From assembly GCF_900168025.1 (NCBI RefSeq), contig NZ_FUYN01000006.1:124001-188000 (forward strand): a stretch of DNA of 64,000 nt, written 5' to 3'. This stretch comes from Acetoanaerobium noterae. Lineage in GTDB: Bacteria; Bacillota; Clostridia; Peptostreptococcales; Filifactoraceae. Shown here piece by piece: positions 7,744-14,696 of the stretch. The notes under the pieces were generated by a model. The model searched no databases and was not told where the DNA came from. It worked only from the letters and a program-made list of their open reading frames with translations. How positions within the stretch are numbered: position 1 is the first letter of the stretch; the number at the start of each line of letters is the position of its first letter. The position numbers were made by a program, and so were the translations under genes.

Positions 7744-8296
7744 AGCCTAAATCCTCTCCCAAGTATTTAATAAAGGTTACTTGTCTTGGTCCTATAAGAG
7801 TCAAAGGTATATATTCTGAGCATATTTCGAGCAGTTTATCCTTAGTGGTAATGTTTAATTCTTTACATAATATATAGGCATCTATAAAATCCTTAGCAGG
7901 CTCTGGTCTTGCCGCTAATATTTTCATAGCTAACAGTTGCTTAGCTTTAGGTTTTAATATCTTTAAATTTGAATATATCTTATAGGTTTCTATATCCCCT
8001 TTTATAATTGATTTTAGTGGTTCTTTAATTTCTTCATTTATCCATCCATCCGAAAGATTAAATGCAAACTTAGTAAGATCTAATATACTGTCTAATAATT
8101 TTAAATTGGTTTCAGCAAATATACAATCTATATCTTTAGTTGCTGGTCTATTATCATAAACCATGGTCATAACAGAGTCACCATAAATTGTTATCTCTAG
8201 TTGTAGTTGATTTTCTTTTAATCGTTTATTTAGATAATCAAATATTTCTAAGAGTTTATTCTTATCCATCAAACCAAAGTCACTAAATAGGTCCAT
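7730..8296 (-). CDS. Nucleotidyltransferase-fold protein (DUF6036-like)
   Basis: 188 residues with the pol-beta-type nucleotidyltransferase core EITIYGDSVMTMV then NRPATKDIDCIF: an hG-x-S element followed by the D-x-D metal pair (DID). In related antitoxin/abortive-infection proteins the element is usually GGS or GGA; here the second Gly is Asp, so activity may be altered. The tail is helical (KPKAKQLLAMKILAARPEPAKDFID). The ATG uses a GGAG that lies inside a copied Fic fragment (8298-8389), so the present expression signals come from a rearrangement. It is overlapped by the 125-residue gene. A toxin or modifier role is inferred. Confidence 0.65.
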   Translation of the reverse strand: MDLFSDFGLMDKNKLLEIFDYLNKRLKENQLQLEITIYGDSVMTMVYDNRPATKDIDCIFAETNLKLLDSILDLTKFAFNLSDGWINEEIKEPLKSIIKGDIETYKIYSNLKILKPKAKQLLAMKILAARPEPAKDFIDAYILCKELNITTKDKLLEICSEYIPLTLIGPRQVTFIKYLGEDLGYDWK

Positions 8297-8297
8297 G

Positions 8298-8389
8298 TCT
8301 TTATCTCCAATAATTTCTAATAGCTTTTCAACTTGTTCGGTAACTTGTTCTCATACTTGTTCGGTATCTACAATTTCACATAAAGCATC
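8298..8389 (-). repeat. Fic-gene fragment, copy B
   Basis: Matches 849-940 of the Fic remnant at 89 of 92 positions with no gap. One change makes an in-frame TGA in the repeated EQV segment, so it is not coding. It joins the nucleotidyltransferase start on one side and the copied promoter segment 8389-8499 on the other, sharing the bases CAT at that junction. Confidence 0.85.
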
Positions 8390-8499
8390 ATAAGCTTATC
8401 TCCTTTTATCCAAAAGAACATTATAATTGCTATGAACACTTCTTGCCTGTATATGGATATTATTCATTTAGATAATTATATTATAACCACAAAAAATTA
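8389..8499 (-). repeat. Copied promoter/RBS region, copy 1
   Basis: About 110 bases matching 10504-10614, which is the upstream region of the GNAT gene, with a constant offset of 2115. It carries the same start-codon and ribosome-binding-site context, but the GNAT coding sequence is missing and a Fic fragment takes its place. Its far end cuts into the AraC gene. Confidence 0.85.
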
Positions 8500-9174
8500 G
8501 GAATTATTGAAAGCGGAGAAACCATTTTAACAATAGACAGCAAGGACTACCATTTTTCAGTGGGTGATGCAGTCATTATTATGCCCTACGTTATTCATAA
8601 TTGTCAGCCTGTTGACATTGATAATTGGGCTTTTACTATGATTTATCTCGCTGATTCCTATAAAGAAGCATTTACAAAATTTCTCGGCGAAGACTTAAAA
8701 ATAGGTATTGCTAAACTTGGACCATATGAATTTTCATTGATAAAAAATTTGTCTAAAACACTCTTGTCGGATAATAACGAGTTTGGGGAAGAAGTTGAGA
8801 TTATTGATTGTCTCAATTCAATCATTGATTCAATCGAAGTAAAAATCGAAAAGAAAATTAACACTAACATTGAGTCCATACGCAACTATATCAATAATAA
8901 TTTTCTTGAAGAACTAAGTCTTGATACTCTTCAGGATATGTTTCATATTGATAAATTCAAACTGATTCGAAGTTTCAAAAAGCTCTATAATATCACTCCA
9001 AGTGCATATCAGCTACAATTAAAAGTTGATTACTCCAAACAGCTCATGAAAACCGAGCCTGATTTGATTAGTGTAGCATTGGCATCAGGTTTTTATGACC
9101 AAGCGCATTTTACTCGTGAATTTAAGAAAACAACAGGGATGACTCCAAGATACTATATTATGTCAATGAAATGA
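8476..9174 (+). pseudogene. AraC-family regulator lacking its 5' end
   Basis: The frame is open from 8476, just after a TAA, and reads IIESGETILTIDSKDYHFSVGDAVIIMP before the first ATG at 8560. That is cupin-type sensor sequence, so the first 25-30 codons of the gene were replaced by the copied promoter segment. The DNA-binding half is whole: FLEELSLDTLQDMFHIDKF and ITPSAYQLQLKVDYSKQLM, then SGFYDQAHFTREFKKTTGMTP, a normal AraC double helix-turn-helix. No ribosome-binding site is seen at 8560. It may still yield a DNA-binding fragment. It lies 12 bases before a DUF2000 gene, a common pairing. Confidence 0.75.
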
Positions 9175-9186
9175 GGATGTATAACC

Positions 9187-9594
9187 ATGAAATGTGTTAT
9201 GATTGTCAACGAAAATTTACCACGAGGCATTATTGCTAATACAACCGCAGCCTTAGGCATAAGTATTGCGTCCCTACAAGATGGTATGACTGGAAAAAAA
9301 CTTGTGGATAGAAATGGTAGAATTCATGAAAGCATCACGAATGTACCTATTCCTATTCTCGCCTTGCCTGTTAATGACGTGAAAGTCTTATATGATAATC
9401 TCTTAGAGCTAAATGACGAAGACTTAAAAGTTATCGGCTTTAACGATGTTGCCCAAAATTCACATCATTATGAAGAATACGAAGCACGGCTACTACAGAC
9501 AGCTAAGGATAATATCAATTATCTGGGCATATGTAGATATGGACCAAAGAAAAAAATTAATAGGCTGACAGGCAGTATGAAAATGCTGAGATAA
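9187..9594 (+). CDS. DUF2000-family protein
   Basis: 135 residues matching the DUF2000 pattern: MKCVMIVNENLPRGIIANT, LGISIASLQDGMTG, HESITNVPIPIL and the C-terminal YGPKKKINRLTGSMKMLR. The family has a peptidyl-tRNA-hydrolase-like fold and is often encoded beside AraC regulators; its activity is unknown. AGGATG precedes the ATG. It appears intact and was presumably controlled by the now truncated AraC gene upstream. It converges on, and seems to have cut off, an AbiEi-type antitoxin fragment that enters from the right. Confidence 0.8.
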   Translation: MKCVMIVNENLPRGIIANTTAALGISIASLQDGMTGKKLVDRNGRIHESITNVPIPILALPVNDVKVLYDNLLELNDEDLKVIGFNDVAQNSHHYEEYEARLLQTAKDNINYLGICRYGPKKKINRLTGSMKMLR

Positions 9595-9799
9595 ACAGGT
9601 GGCAAAAGAATCGATATAGCTTAATATCACTAATCTCTTCAGTCGCTAATTTATAGTATCCCTTTGTTACTCTTTCCAAAACATTACTTTTTATCAACTT
9701 GCTCAGCTCATACTTAGTCATGCTATTTTTATAGAGTTCCTCGGTTTTCATAATATCATTCTGATTTTTAAATATACTTTTTATGTTATCTATCTCCAT
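9557..9799 (-). pseudogene. 5' fragment of an AbiEi-type antitoxin gene
   Basis: The first 55-60 codons read DIMKTEELYKNSMTKYELSKL then NVLERVTKGYYKLATEEISD, the N-terminal winged-helix domain of AbiEi/type IV antitoxins, which binds operator DNA. After about 9615 the frame continues only as the antisense of the DUF2000 gene end (FFCHLFISAFSYCLSAY), so the C-terminal antitoxin domain and any AbiEii toxin gene are gone. A good ribosome-binding site (GAGGTG) and a long inverted repeat lie just upstream. A short DNA-binding peptide could still be made. Confidence 0.7.
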
Positions 9800-9810
9800 A
9801 CTTCACCTCA

Positions 9811-9865
9811 ATATTTATCCATTTTGCCGCTTCCTAGATTACCTAGCGGCAAAATAGATAAATAT
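9811..9865. promoter_or_regulatory. Long inverted repeat upstream of the AbiEi fragment
   Basis: Arms 9811-9831 and 9845-9865 (21 bases each, one mismatch) around a 13-base centre, 12 bases before the AbiEi start codon. AbiEi antitoxins are known to repress their own operons by binding inverted repeats, so this is a candidate operator. Confidence 0.55.
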
Positions 9866-9876
9866 AGTCGAAAATA

Positions 9877-9948
9877 TAGGTCTGTGCTTTAACACAAGTA
9901 CTTTCATAAGTTCTTTTGTAAAATACTCTTTATCACCAATAATTTCTA
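9877..9948 (-). repeat. Fic-gene fragment, copy C
   Basis: Matches 799-870 of the Fic remnant at roughly 64 of 72 positions with no gap. It is more diverged than copy B and covers a more C-terminal part. It joins the end of the GNAT gene so that the GNAT stop codon lies at the junction. Confidence 0.8.
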
Positions 9949-10506
9949 AAATTTCAACCACATAACACTCACAGTATCATGTCTTTCTATCTCTTTAAAC
10001 CCAAGCTCTTTGTACATATTTACAGTACCTCTATATAGCTTTTCTGGTTCATCACTATCCTCTACTGGAAGCGCTAAGACTGCCTCAAATCCTTGTGATT
10101 TAAAGTCATCTACAGCTTGCTTAAGTAAAAGTCTCGCAACCCCTTGATTTCTATAATCCTGATGAATCACAAAACAAATAACACAGCCTATTTTCTTACC
10201 TTTTATCATATTTTCTATATACTGATGAAGCCTTATGTACTCACTCGCGTTGTTTGCATTACACCATCCAATACATTTCTCTCCATCAAAAGCTAAGTAG
10301 CCTCTCATCTTGCCAGCTTTTATCTGCTCTATTGCCTCAATGCGATTTTCTGCCCCAGTTCTTTTACTCCATTGCTCAGCAGAGCAGTCTGTATGGTAAA
10401 ATCTACAAAAACAACTAGACCAATGAGGCACTCCAAAATCAAGATTTTCGAAATATTCAGTAAATGTTGTTGCTAGCTCTGGACTTAGTGGTTTAATAGT
10501 ATACAT
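9946..10506 (-). CDS. GNAT-family N-acetyltransferase
   Basis: 186 residues from the ATG at 10504-10506, which has a GGAGAT ribosome-binding site; an upstream ATG at 10554 lacks one. The acetyl-CoA motif is HQDYRNQGVARLLLKQAVDDF, with VICFVIHQ as the preceding strand, and the C-terminus ends IERHDTVSVMWLKF. The N-terminal half (VPHWSSCFCRFYHTDCSAEQW) is rich in Cys and Trp, as in a GNAT subgroup often called uncharacterised YobR-like. Substrate unknown. The gene is wedged between a copied promoter region and Fic fragment C, so it looks like a cassette inserted in a rearranged locus. Confidence 0.85.
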   Translation of the reverse strand: MYTIKPLSPELATTFTEYFENLDFGVPHWSSCFCRFYHTDCSAEQWSKRTGAENRIEAIEQIKAGKMRGYLAFDGEKCIGWCNANNASEYIRLHQYIENMIKGKKIGCVICFVIHQDYRNQGVARLLLKQAVDDFKSQGFEAVLALPVEDSDEPEKLYRGTVNMYKELGFKEIERHDTVSVMWLKF

Positions 10507-10614
10507 AAGCTTATCTCCTTTTATCCGAAAGAACATTATAATTGCTATGAACACTTCTTTCCTAAATCTGAATATTATTCATTTAGATAAAAATATTATA
10601 ACCACAGAAAATAT
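10504..10614 (-). repeat. Copied promoter/RBS region, copy 2
   Basis: Upstream region of the GNAT gene, nearly identical to 8389-8499. It includes the ribosome-binding site and a T/A-rich promoter-like stretch. Confidence 0.85.
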
Positions 10615-11056
10615 AAATACACTTATTTTCAAAATAAAAATGCCTTACTCCTGAATCACTTATAAAATATTTTTCATTATTCTATAGACACTACAAAATG
10701 AACAATATCACAAGTCAATACTTCTTCTAACTAAACAAAAAAAGTGGTCACTTATAGTAGAGTTAATCGTACCAATGTATCTATGGTTTTACCATATTTG
10801 AAAAAATCAAAAAGAACCGTCCCTATTGGCTAGTCCCTATTGGCTATTAACAGGATTTTTTAACTTAGCAGCATATGTATAATCAGAATTCCCTATGACA
10901 AGTGCTATCCTAGAATTCATTATTTCTCCTTTTCCTCAATTTATAGTGCAGATGTAAATAATTGGAACATAATTTGTTAAACACTTATATTAATCTTCTA
11001 AACATCTGAATGCTTGTAATCTTTACTAGATAATGATTTAAATAACTATATACTCA
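10615..11056. other. Non-coding stretch around the caspase stub
   Basis: AT-rich, with no complete gene. Apart from the caspase stub it holds a duplicated CCTATTGGCTA and, on the minus strand, GGGACGGTTCTTTTTGA. I associate that sequence with repeat ends near transposases in clostridial genomes, from memory only. Nothing else is supported. Confidence 0.4.
10837..10920 (-). pseudogene. Stub of a caspase-like (peptidase C14) gene
   Basis: From an ATG at 10918-10920 with an AAAGGAG ribosome-binding site, the frame reads MNSRIALVIGNSDY, then AAKLKNPVN, and stops at 10837. This is the first beta-strand and loop (ALVIGN.Y....L.NPVND) of bacterial caspase/metacaspase domains. The stub breaks where a 12-13 base repeat (CCTATTGGCTA, twice at 10831-10847) and the motif GGGACGGTTCTTTTTGA begin on the minus strand. 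The catalytic His and Cys are gone. The call rests on a short but characteristic motif. Confidence 0.6.
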
Positions 11057-12682
11057 TTAAGGAAGTTCTGGAATGTATGGTTTTACTGCATCTATTATCT
11101 GTTCTTTTACACCATTCTTATTATACTTTAGTAGATTAATTACTCTTTTTGGATATTCACTATCTTTTATTCCAAACTTACTACCTATTTTTTTACTTAA
11201 ATCCTTGAAATTAAAGATTCTTAAAATATCATCAAGCTCTGTAGCACTTTCAAAGATTTCTCTTTTATCTTTTAAAATACATTCTATAAATTCAATCGTG
11301 AATTTTTCATCTAGTGCTTTTTTAACACTCTCCGCTACTAAAGTTTTAGAATCAAAATGCATACAACTCAATTGATAATCAACTTCTTTAGTAAATGCTT
11401 CCTTAATCTGTGTCTCTTTTACTCCATTATATAAATCTACAATGAATTTTTTAGCATTATCTACCACATCATCTTCACAACCTAACTGCTTCTGCATTAC
11501 TAGAAGTAACTCGGGAACAAGAAAAAGATTTTCAACCTCTGAAACTTCTAAACAAAATATTCCGTCGTTTTTAAGTTCATCAACCTCATGCTTCATCCTA
11601 TAGTCTCTATCTACAACACCATAAACTTCTATATTATCAAATTTTCCATATCCTTTCTTAGCTTTCACATAGTTTACTACTTGCTTGCATCCACCGCATG
11701 GTATGACATGGTAATTTTTATCTTTATAAATCTCTTGATACAGTAAATAATCTAAACTACTTTTTGTACCTTCTACAAAAACAATCTTTTTCTTAGTTCC
11801 AATTATTTCAAATATTAATTCAGTAGACAAGCTTTCATAGTCTTCAATATTTAAAAACTCATACTCCCACGTATTATCTCCATCAAATGATTTTACCCAT
11901 AAAATTTCATCTGTATTTCTTGAAACTGCAAAATCTAAATCATGAGTAATATACATAAAAACACAATCTTGCCGTATTTCCTCAAGCTTATCCCATAGTT
12001 TATTAAGGATAGCCTTATGTATATGTAACTCCGGCTCATCTATAATCACTAATGTATTATCCTTTACAGTTAGCGCTTGTACTATCATATATAGTATAAC
12101 TCGTTCTCCATCACTCATTTCTTTCCCATGATATCTATTTTTCCATATTGCATGAACTTCATTACCTGATAAATCAATTTTTCTATTTGGTAATAAATAT
12201 GACCATATCTCTTCGACTATATCTATAAGAGTTTTTAGTGGTTCAGGTCTTGTTTTTCCTTGAGATACGCAGAGTTTATCCATTTTGTTCTGGTCTTCTA
12301 ATAGTTTATTGTTCTTAGCAAATAATAGCGATAGGACTTTATCATAATCATTTATCAAAAATGTAGCTGGATTACTACCATACCTATATCCAATTTTACT
12401 CGCATATTCATTGGAATTTCCAATATATGCTTCTCTCGTCGATGCTTCTAATCCCTTTATTATTAACGTATCTGATATAGATAATGATTTTTGTGCAGAT
12501 AATCTCTGTACTAAAAACTGAGAAGGATTGTATGGTCGTTGAAAACTAGTATCATTAAGTTCTTCAATCTTGACACTCAATCTTGTTTTGCCAGCCCCAT
12601 TAGCTCCTAGCAATACTACTGGTTTTCCTTGTTGCAAATTCCTAATCTCACCATTTGGAAATTTTATCATGAGTTCAGCCAT
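11057..12682 (-). CDS. AAA ATPase fused to DUF4435/TOPRIM-like domain (PARIS AriA-AriB-like)
   Basis: 541 residues in two parts. Residues 1-295 are an ABC/SMC-like ATPase: Walker A GANGAGKT (26-33), signature MSDGE (189-193), Walker B LVIIDEPE (211-218) and switch His247 in YITHDLDF. Residues 296-541 begin VFVEGTKSSLDYLL (Glu304) and continue VYGVVDRDY (Asp358, Asp360) and SEVENLF (Glu382, Glu384), the acidic pattern of DUF4435, a TOPRIM-related nuclease domain. In PARIS antiphage systems the same two parts occur as AriA and AriB or as one merged protein: the ATPase senses anti-restriction proteins and frees the nuclease. GGGGGAG precedes the ATG. It is alone, with debris upstream and rlmH downstream. 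Other fused ATPase-DUF4435 proteins exist, so PARIS is a candidate, not a certainty. Confidence 0.72.
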   Translation of the reverse strand: MAELMIKFPNGEIRNLQQGKPVVLLGANGAGKTRLSVKIEELNDTSFQRPYNPSQFLVQRLSAQKSLSISDTLIIKGLEASTREAYIGNSNEYASKIGYRYGSNPATFLINDYDKVLSLLFAKNNKLLEDQNKMDKLCVSQGKTRPEPLKTLIDIVEEIWSYLLPNRKIDLSGNEVHAIWKNRYHGKEMSDGERVILYMIVQALTVKDNTLVIIDEPELHIHKAILNKLWDKLEEIRQDCVFMYITHDLDFAVSRNTDEILWVKSFDGDNTWEYEFLNIEDYESLSTELIFEIIGTKKKIVFVEGTKSSLDYLLYQEIYKDKNYHVIPCGGCKQVVNYVKAKKGYGKFDNIEVYGVVDRDYRMKHEVDELKNDGIFCLEVSEVENLFLVPELLLVMQKQLGCEDDVVDNAKKFIVDLYNGVKETQIKEAFTKEVDYQLSCMHFDSKTLVAESVKKALDEKFTIEFIECILKDKREIFESATELDDILRIFNFKDLSKKIGSKFGIKDSEYPKRVINLLKYNKNGVKEQIIDAVKPYIPELP

Positions 12683-12843
12683 ATATAACTCCCCCTTTAA
12701 ATAATTCTAAAACTTAAATATATCTTAATATAATCAACCTATCTCTAGATAAAAATAAGATAACCCTTATTTATTGCCTTAAGCATATAAATTGGAAACC
12801 AATTATACCAGTTAATATTACTACTCTACATCCAAAACCGCCG

Positions 12844-13323
12844 TCACTTATGGTACGGCTCCCCCTTAATAATCCTATACGCCCTATAAACCTGCTCCAG
12901 TAATATCAGCTTCATCATCTGGTGTGGGAATGTCATTTTTGAAAATGATAGCTTATAATCTGCTCTTTTTAGCACAGCGTCAGATAGACCTAGAGATCCA
13001 CCGATTACAAAAGCTATGTTGCTTTTGCCGGTGATAGCTAGGTCTTCTAGTTTTTCTGCTAGGTCTTCTGATGAGAGCATTTTGCCGTCTATTGCTAGGG
13101 CTATGACGTAGGTATTATCCTTTATTTTAGATAGGATTTTATCGCCCTCTTTATCCTTTATCATAATCATTTCTTTGTCGCTGAGGTTTTCTGGAGCTTT
13201 TTCGTCATCTACCTCTATGATTTCTAGGGAGCAGTATTTTGAGAGTCTTTTTGTGAATTCCTCTATCCCTAGCTTTAGGTATTTTTCTTTTAGCTTGCCT
13301 ACTGAGATTACTTTTATATTCAT
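12844..13323 (-). CDS. rlmH: 23S rRNA (pseudouridine-1915-N3)-methyltransferase RlmH
   Basis: SPOUT methyltransferase that uses SAM to methylate pseudouridine 1915 in helix 69 of 23S rRNA on assembled 70S ribosomes. The 159-residue length is standard. The start [20 protein letters not shown], the SAM-knot region [19 protein letters not shown] and the C-terminal tail [18 protein letters not shown] ending EPYHK are diagnostic. The start has AAGGAG. In clostridia rlmH usually lies near htrA and walJ; here the walRK operon is 17 kb away, with accessory genes between. It follows a possible defence gene, marking the boundary between the mosaic region and standard chromosome. Confidence 0.97.
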   Translation of the reverse strand: MNIKVISVGKLKEKYLKLGIEEFTKRLSKYCSLEIIEVDDEKAPENLSDKEMIMIKDKEGDKILSKIKDNTYVIALAIDGKMLSSEDLAEKLEDLAITGKSNIAFVIGGSLGLSDAVLKRADYKLSFSKMTFPHQMMKLILLEQVYRAYRIIKGEPYHK

Positions 13324-13366
13324 TTTTACTCCTTGATTTTTAGTTTTTATTCTTATTATATCAAGT

Positions 13367-14581
13367 TTATGCAGGTTTATTTTTTTGATTTAGTATCATT
13401 AGGTTTGACAGCATGAGGATGCCTCCACCTGCAAATGTCATGATATATACAGGAACAGAATTTATTATCATTCCTGATATTACTAGCCCAAGAGGTGCTA
13501 TGAGTTTTACTATGCTCATACTGATGCTTAGTACCTTGCCTCTTAGGTTGTCTGGGATGGATTTTTGCATGAGCCAAAGTATTGGTACGTCTATAAATGA
13601 TATGGCTATCCCAAATATTACCATTATACTTATATAGTATATCATATATGCTAGGCTACTTGCATCAGCTAGGACAAGTGGAAGACCTAGAAGTGCGATT
13701 GCTACAGAAAGCGTAATGCTTGAAAATATAAGGAGCTTGATGTAGTCGATTTTTTCTATTATTTTGCCTACTACTACTGCGCCTAGTATCATGCCTACTG
13801 GAAAGGCTCCTTGGATGATGCCATACTGGTTTGAGCTTAGGTTTAGCAGGTTATTTATTATATATGGAAGTGGTACTGTCACGGAAAAGCTTATAAAGAA
13901 GTTTAGTATCACGAGCACATTTATCATTTTGACTATTTCTGAGCTTTTTCTTATATAGGTCAGCCCATCCTTTATATCTTCTACAAATCCTCCATCGTCA
14001 TTTATTTCTGCTTTAGATTTTACATTGTAGTTAAAATCTATCATGGTTTCTATCCCTGCTGAAAAAATAAAGCAGACTGCATTTATGAGGATAAAGGTCT
14101 TGATGTCTGTAAATGAAAATATAAGTCCTCCTAATACAGGGGCAAGTATGAGCGCAGTTGAGTCTATTACTTTGCTAAGGGAATTAATGGACATGAGCTT
14201 TTCGTCAGCTACGAGGTTTGGTTTTGCCGCTTCAAATGCTATACCGAAAAATGTTGTAAATACTGTAGTCATAAATGTACTGATGTATATCATAGGCTGA
14301 TTTAGTTCAAATTTTAATGTAAGCAGAAATAATATCGAAAACATCATTCCATTTGCAAAATCCATGAATACTACTATTTTCTTTTTATCAAATCTATCTG
14401 ACATATAGCCAGCTACTGGACTAAAGATTATGGTAGGTATGAGCCCTACAAATAGAGTAAGTGCAAAACTAAAGCCTGAGCCTGTTTGTTTTAGCACATA
14501 GAGTCCTATAGCAAAGGTATAGATTGCTGAGCCAAATACTGAGATGAGCTTGCCTATTATAAATAATCCTAAATTTTTCAT
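13367..14581 (-). CDS. MFS transporter
   Basis: 404 residues from the ATG at 14579-14581 (AAGGAGG upstream; a longer frame to 14635 has no such signal). There are about twelve hydrophobic segments, starting [20 protein letters not shown], and the MFS motif A is in the cytoplasmic loop [11 protein letters not shown] between segments 2 and 3. It resembles drug/macrolide exporters of the MefA/enterobactin-exporter-like MFS_3 group. No substrate is evident. The next gene upstream in the same direction is the MerR-methyltransferase fusion, separated from it by a terminator-like hairpin at 14671-14696, so co-regulation is only possible. Confidence 0.9.
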   Translation of the reverse strand: MKNLGLFIIGKLISVFGSAIYTFAIGLYVLKQTGSGFSFALTLFVGLIPTIIFSPVAGYMSDRFDKKKIVVFMDFANGMMFSILFLLTLKFELNQPMIYISTFMTTVFTTFFGIAFEAAKPNLVADEKLMSINSLSKVIDSTALILAPVLGGLIFSFTDIKTFILINAVCFIFSAGIETMIDFNYNVKSKAEINDDGGFVEDIKDGLTYIRKSSEIVKMINVLVILNFFISFSVTVPLPYIINNLLNLSSNQYGIIQGAFPVGMILGAVVVGKIIEKIDYIKLLIFSSITLSVAIALLGLPLVLADASSLAYMIYYISIMVIFGIAISFIDVPILWLMQKSIPDNLRGKVLSISMSIVKLIAPLGLVISGMIINSVPVYIMTFAGGGILMLSNLMILNQKNKPA

Positions 14582-14670
14582 AACGAGCCTCCTTTTATAT
14601 CTTAATGATACAAAGTGAGGCATACTCCACTGCAATAGCTAATTTCATATTTTTTAGGGCAAAAAAAGAG

Positions 14671-14696
14671 AAAAGGCGGGGTTGACCCTACCTTTT
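14671..14696 (-). terminator. Terminator of the MerR-methyltransferase gene
   Basis: AAAAGG (14671-14676) pairs with CCTTTT (14691-14696) with further GC pairs inside; on the minus strand the stem is followed by a T-rich tract. It overlaps the last codons of the gene. Confidence 0.55.

Noticed and set aside
10831-10856. Repeated CCTATTGGCTA as a CRISPR-like array
   Set aside because: Only two short adjacent copies with no spacers; no cas genes anywhere in the window.
13413-14300. Several open frames antisense to the MFS gene
   Set aside because: They mirror the hydrophobic codons of the MFS gene, lack ribosome-binding sites and show no family motif.
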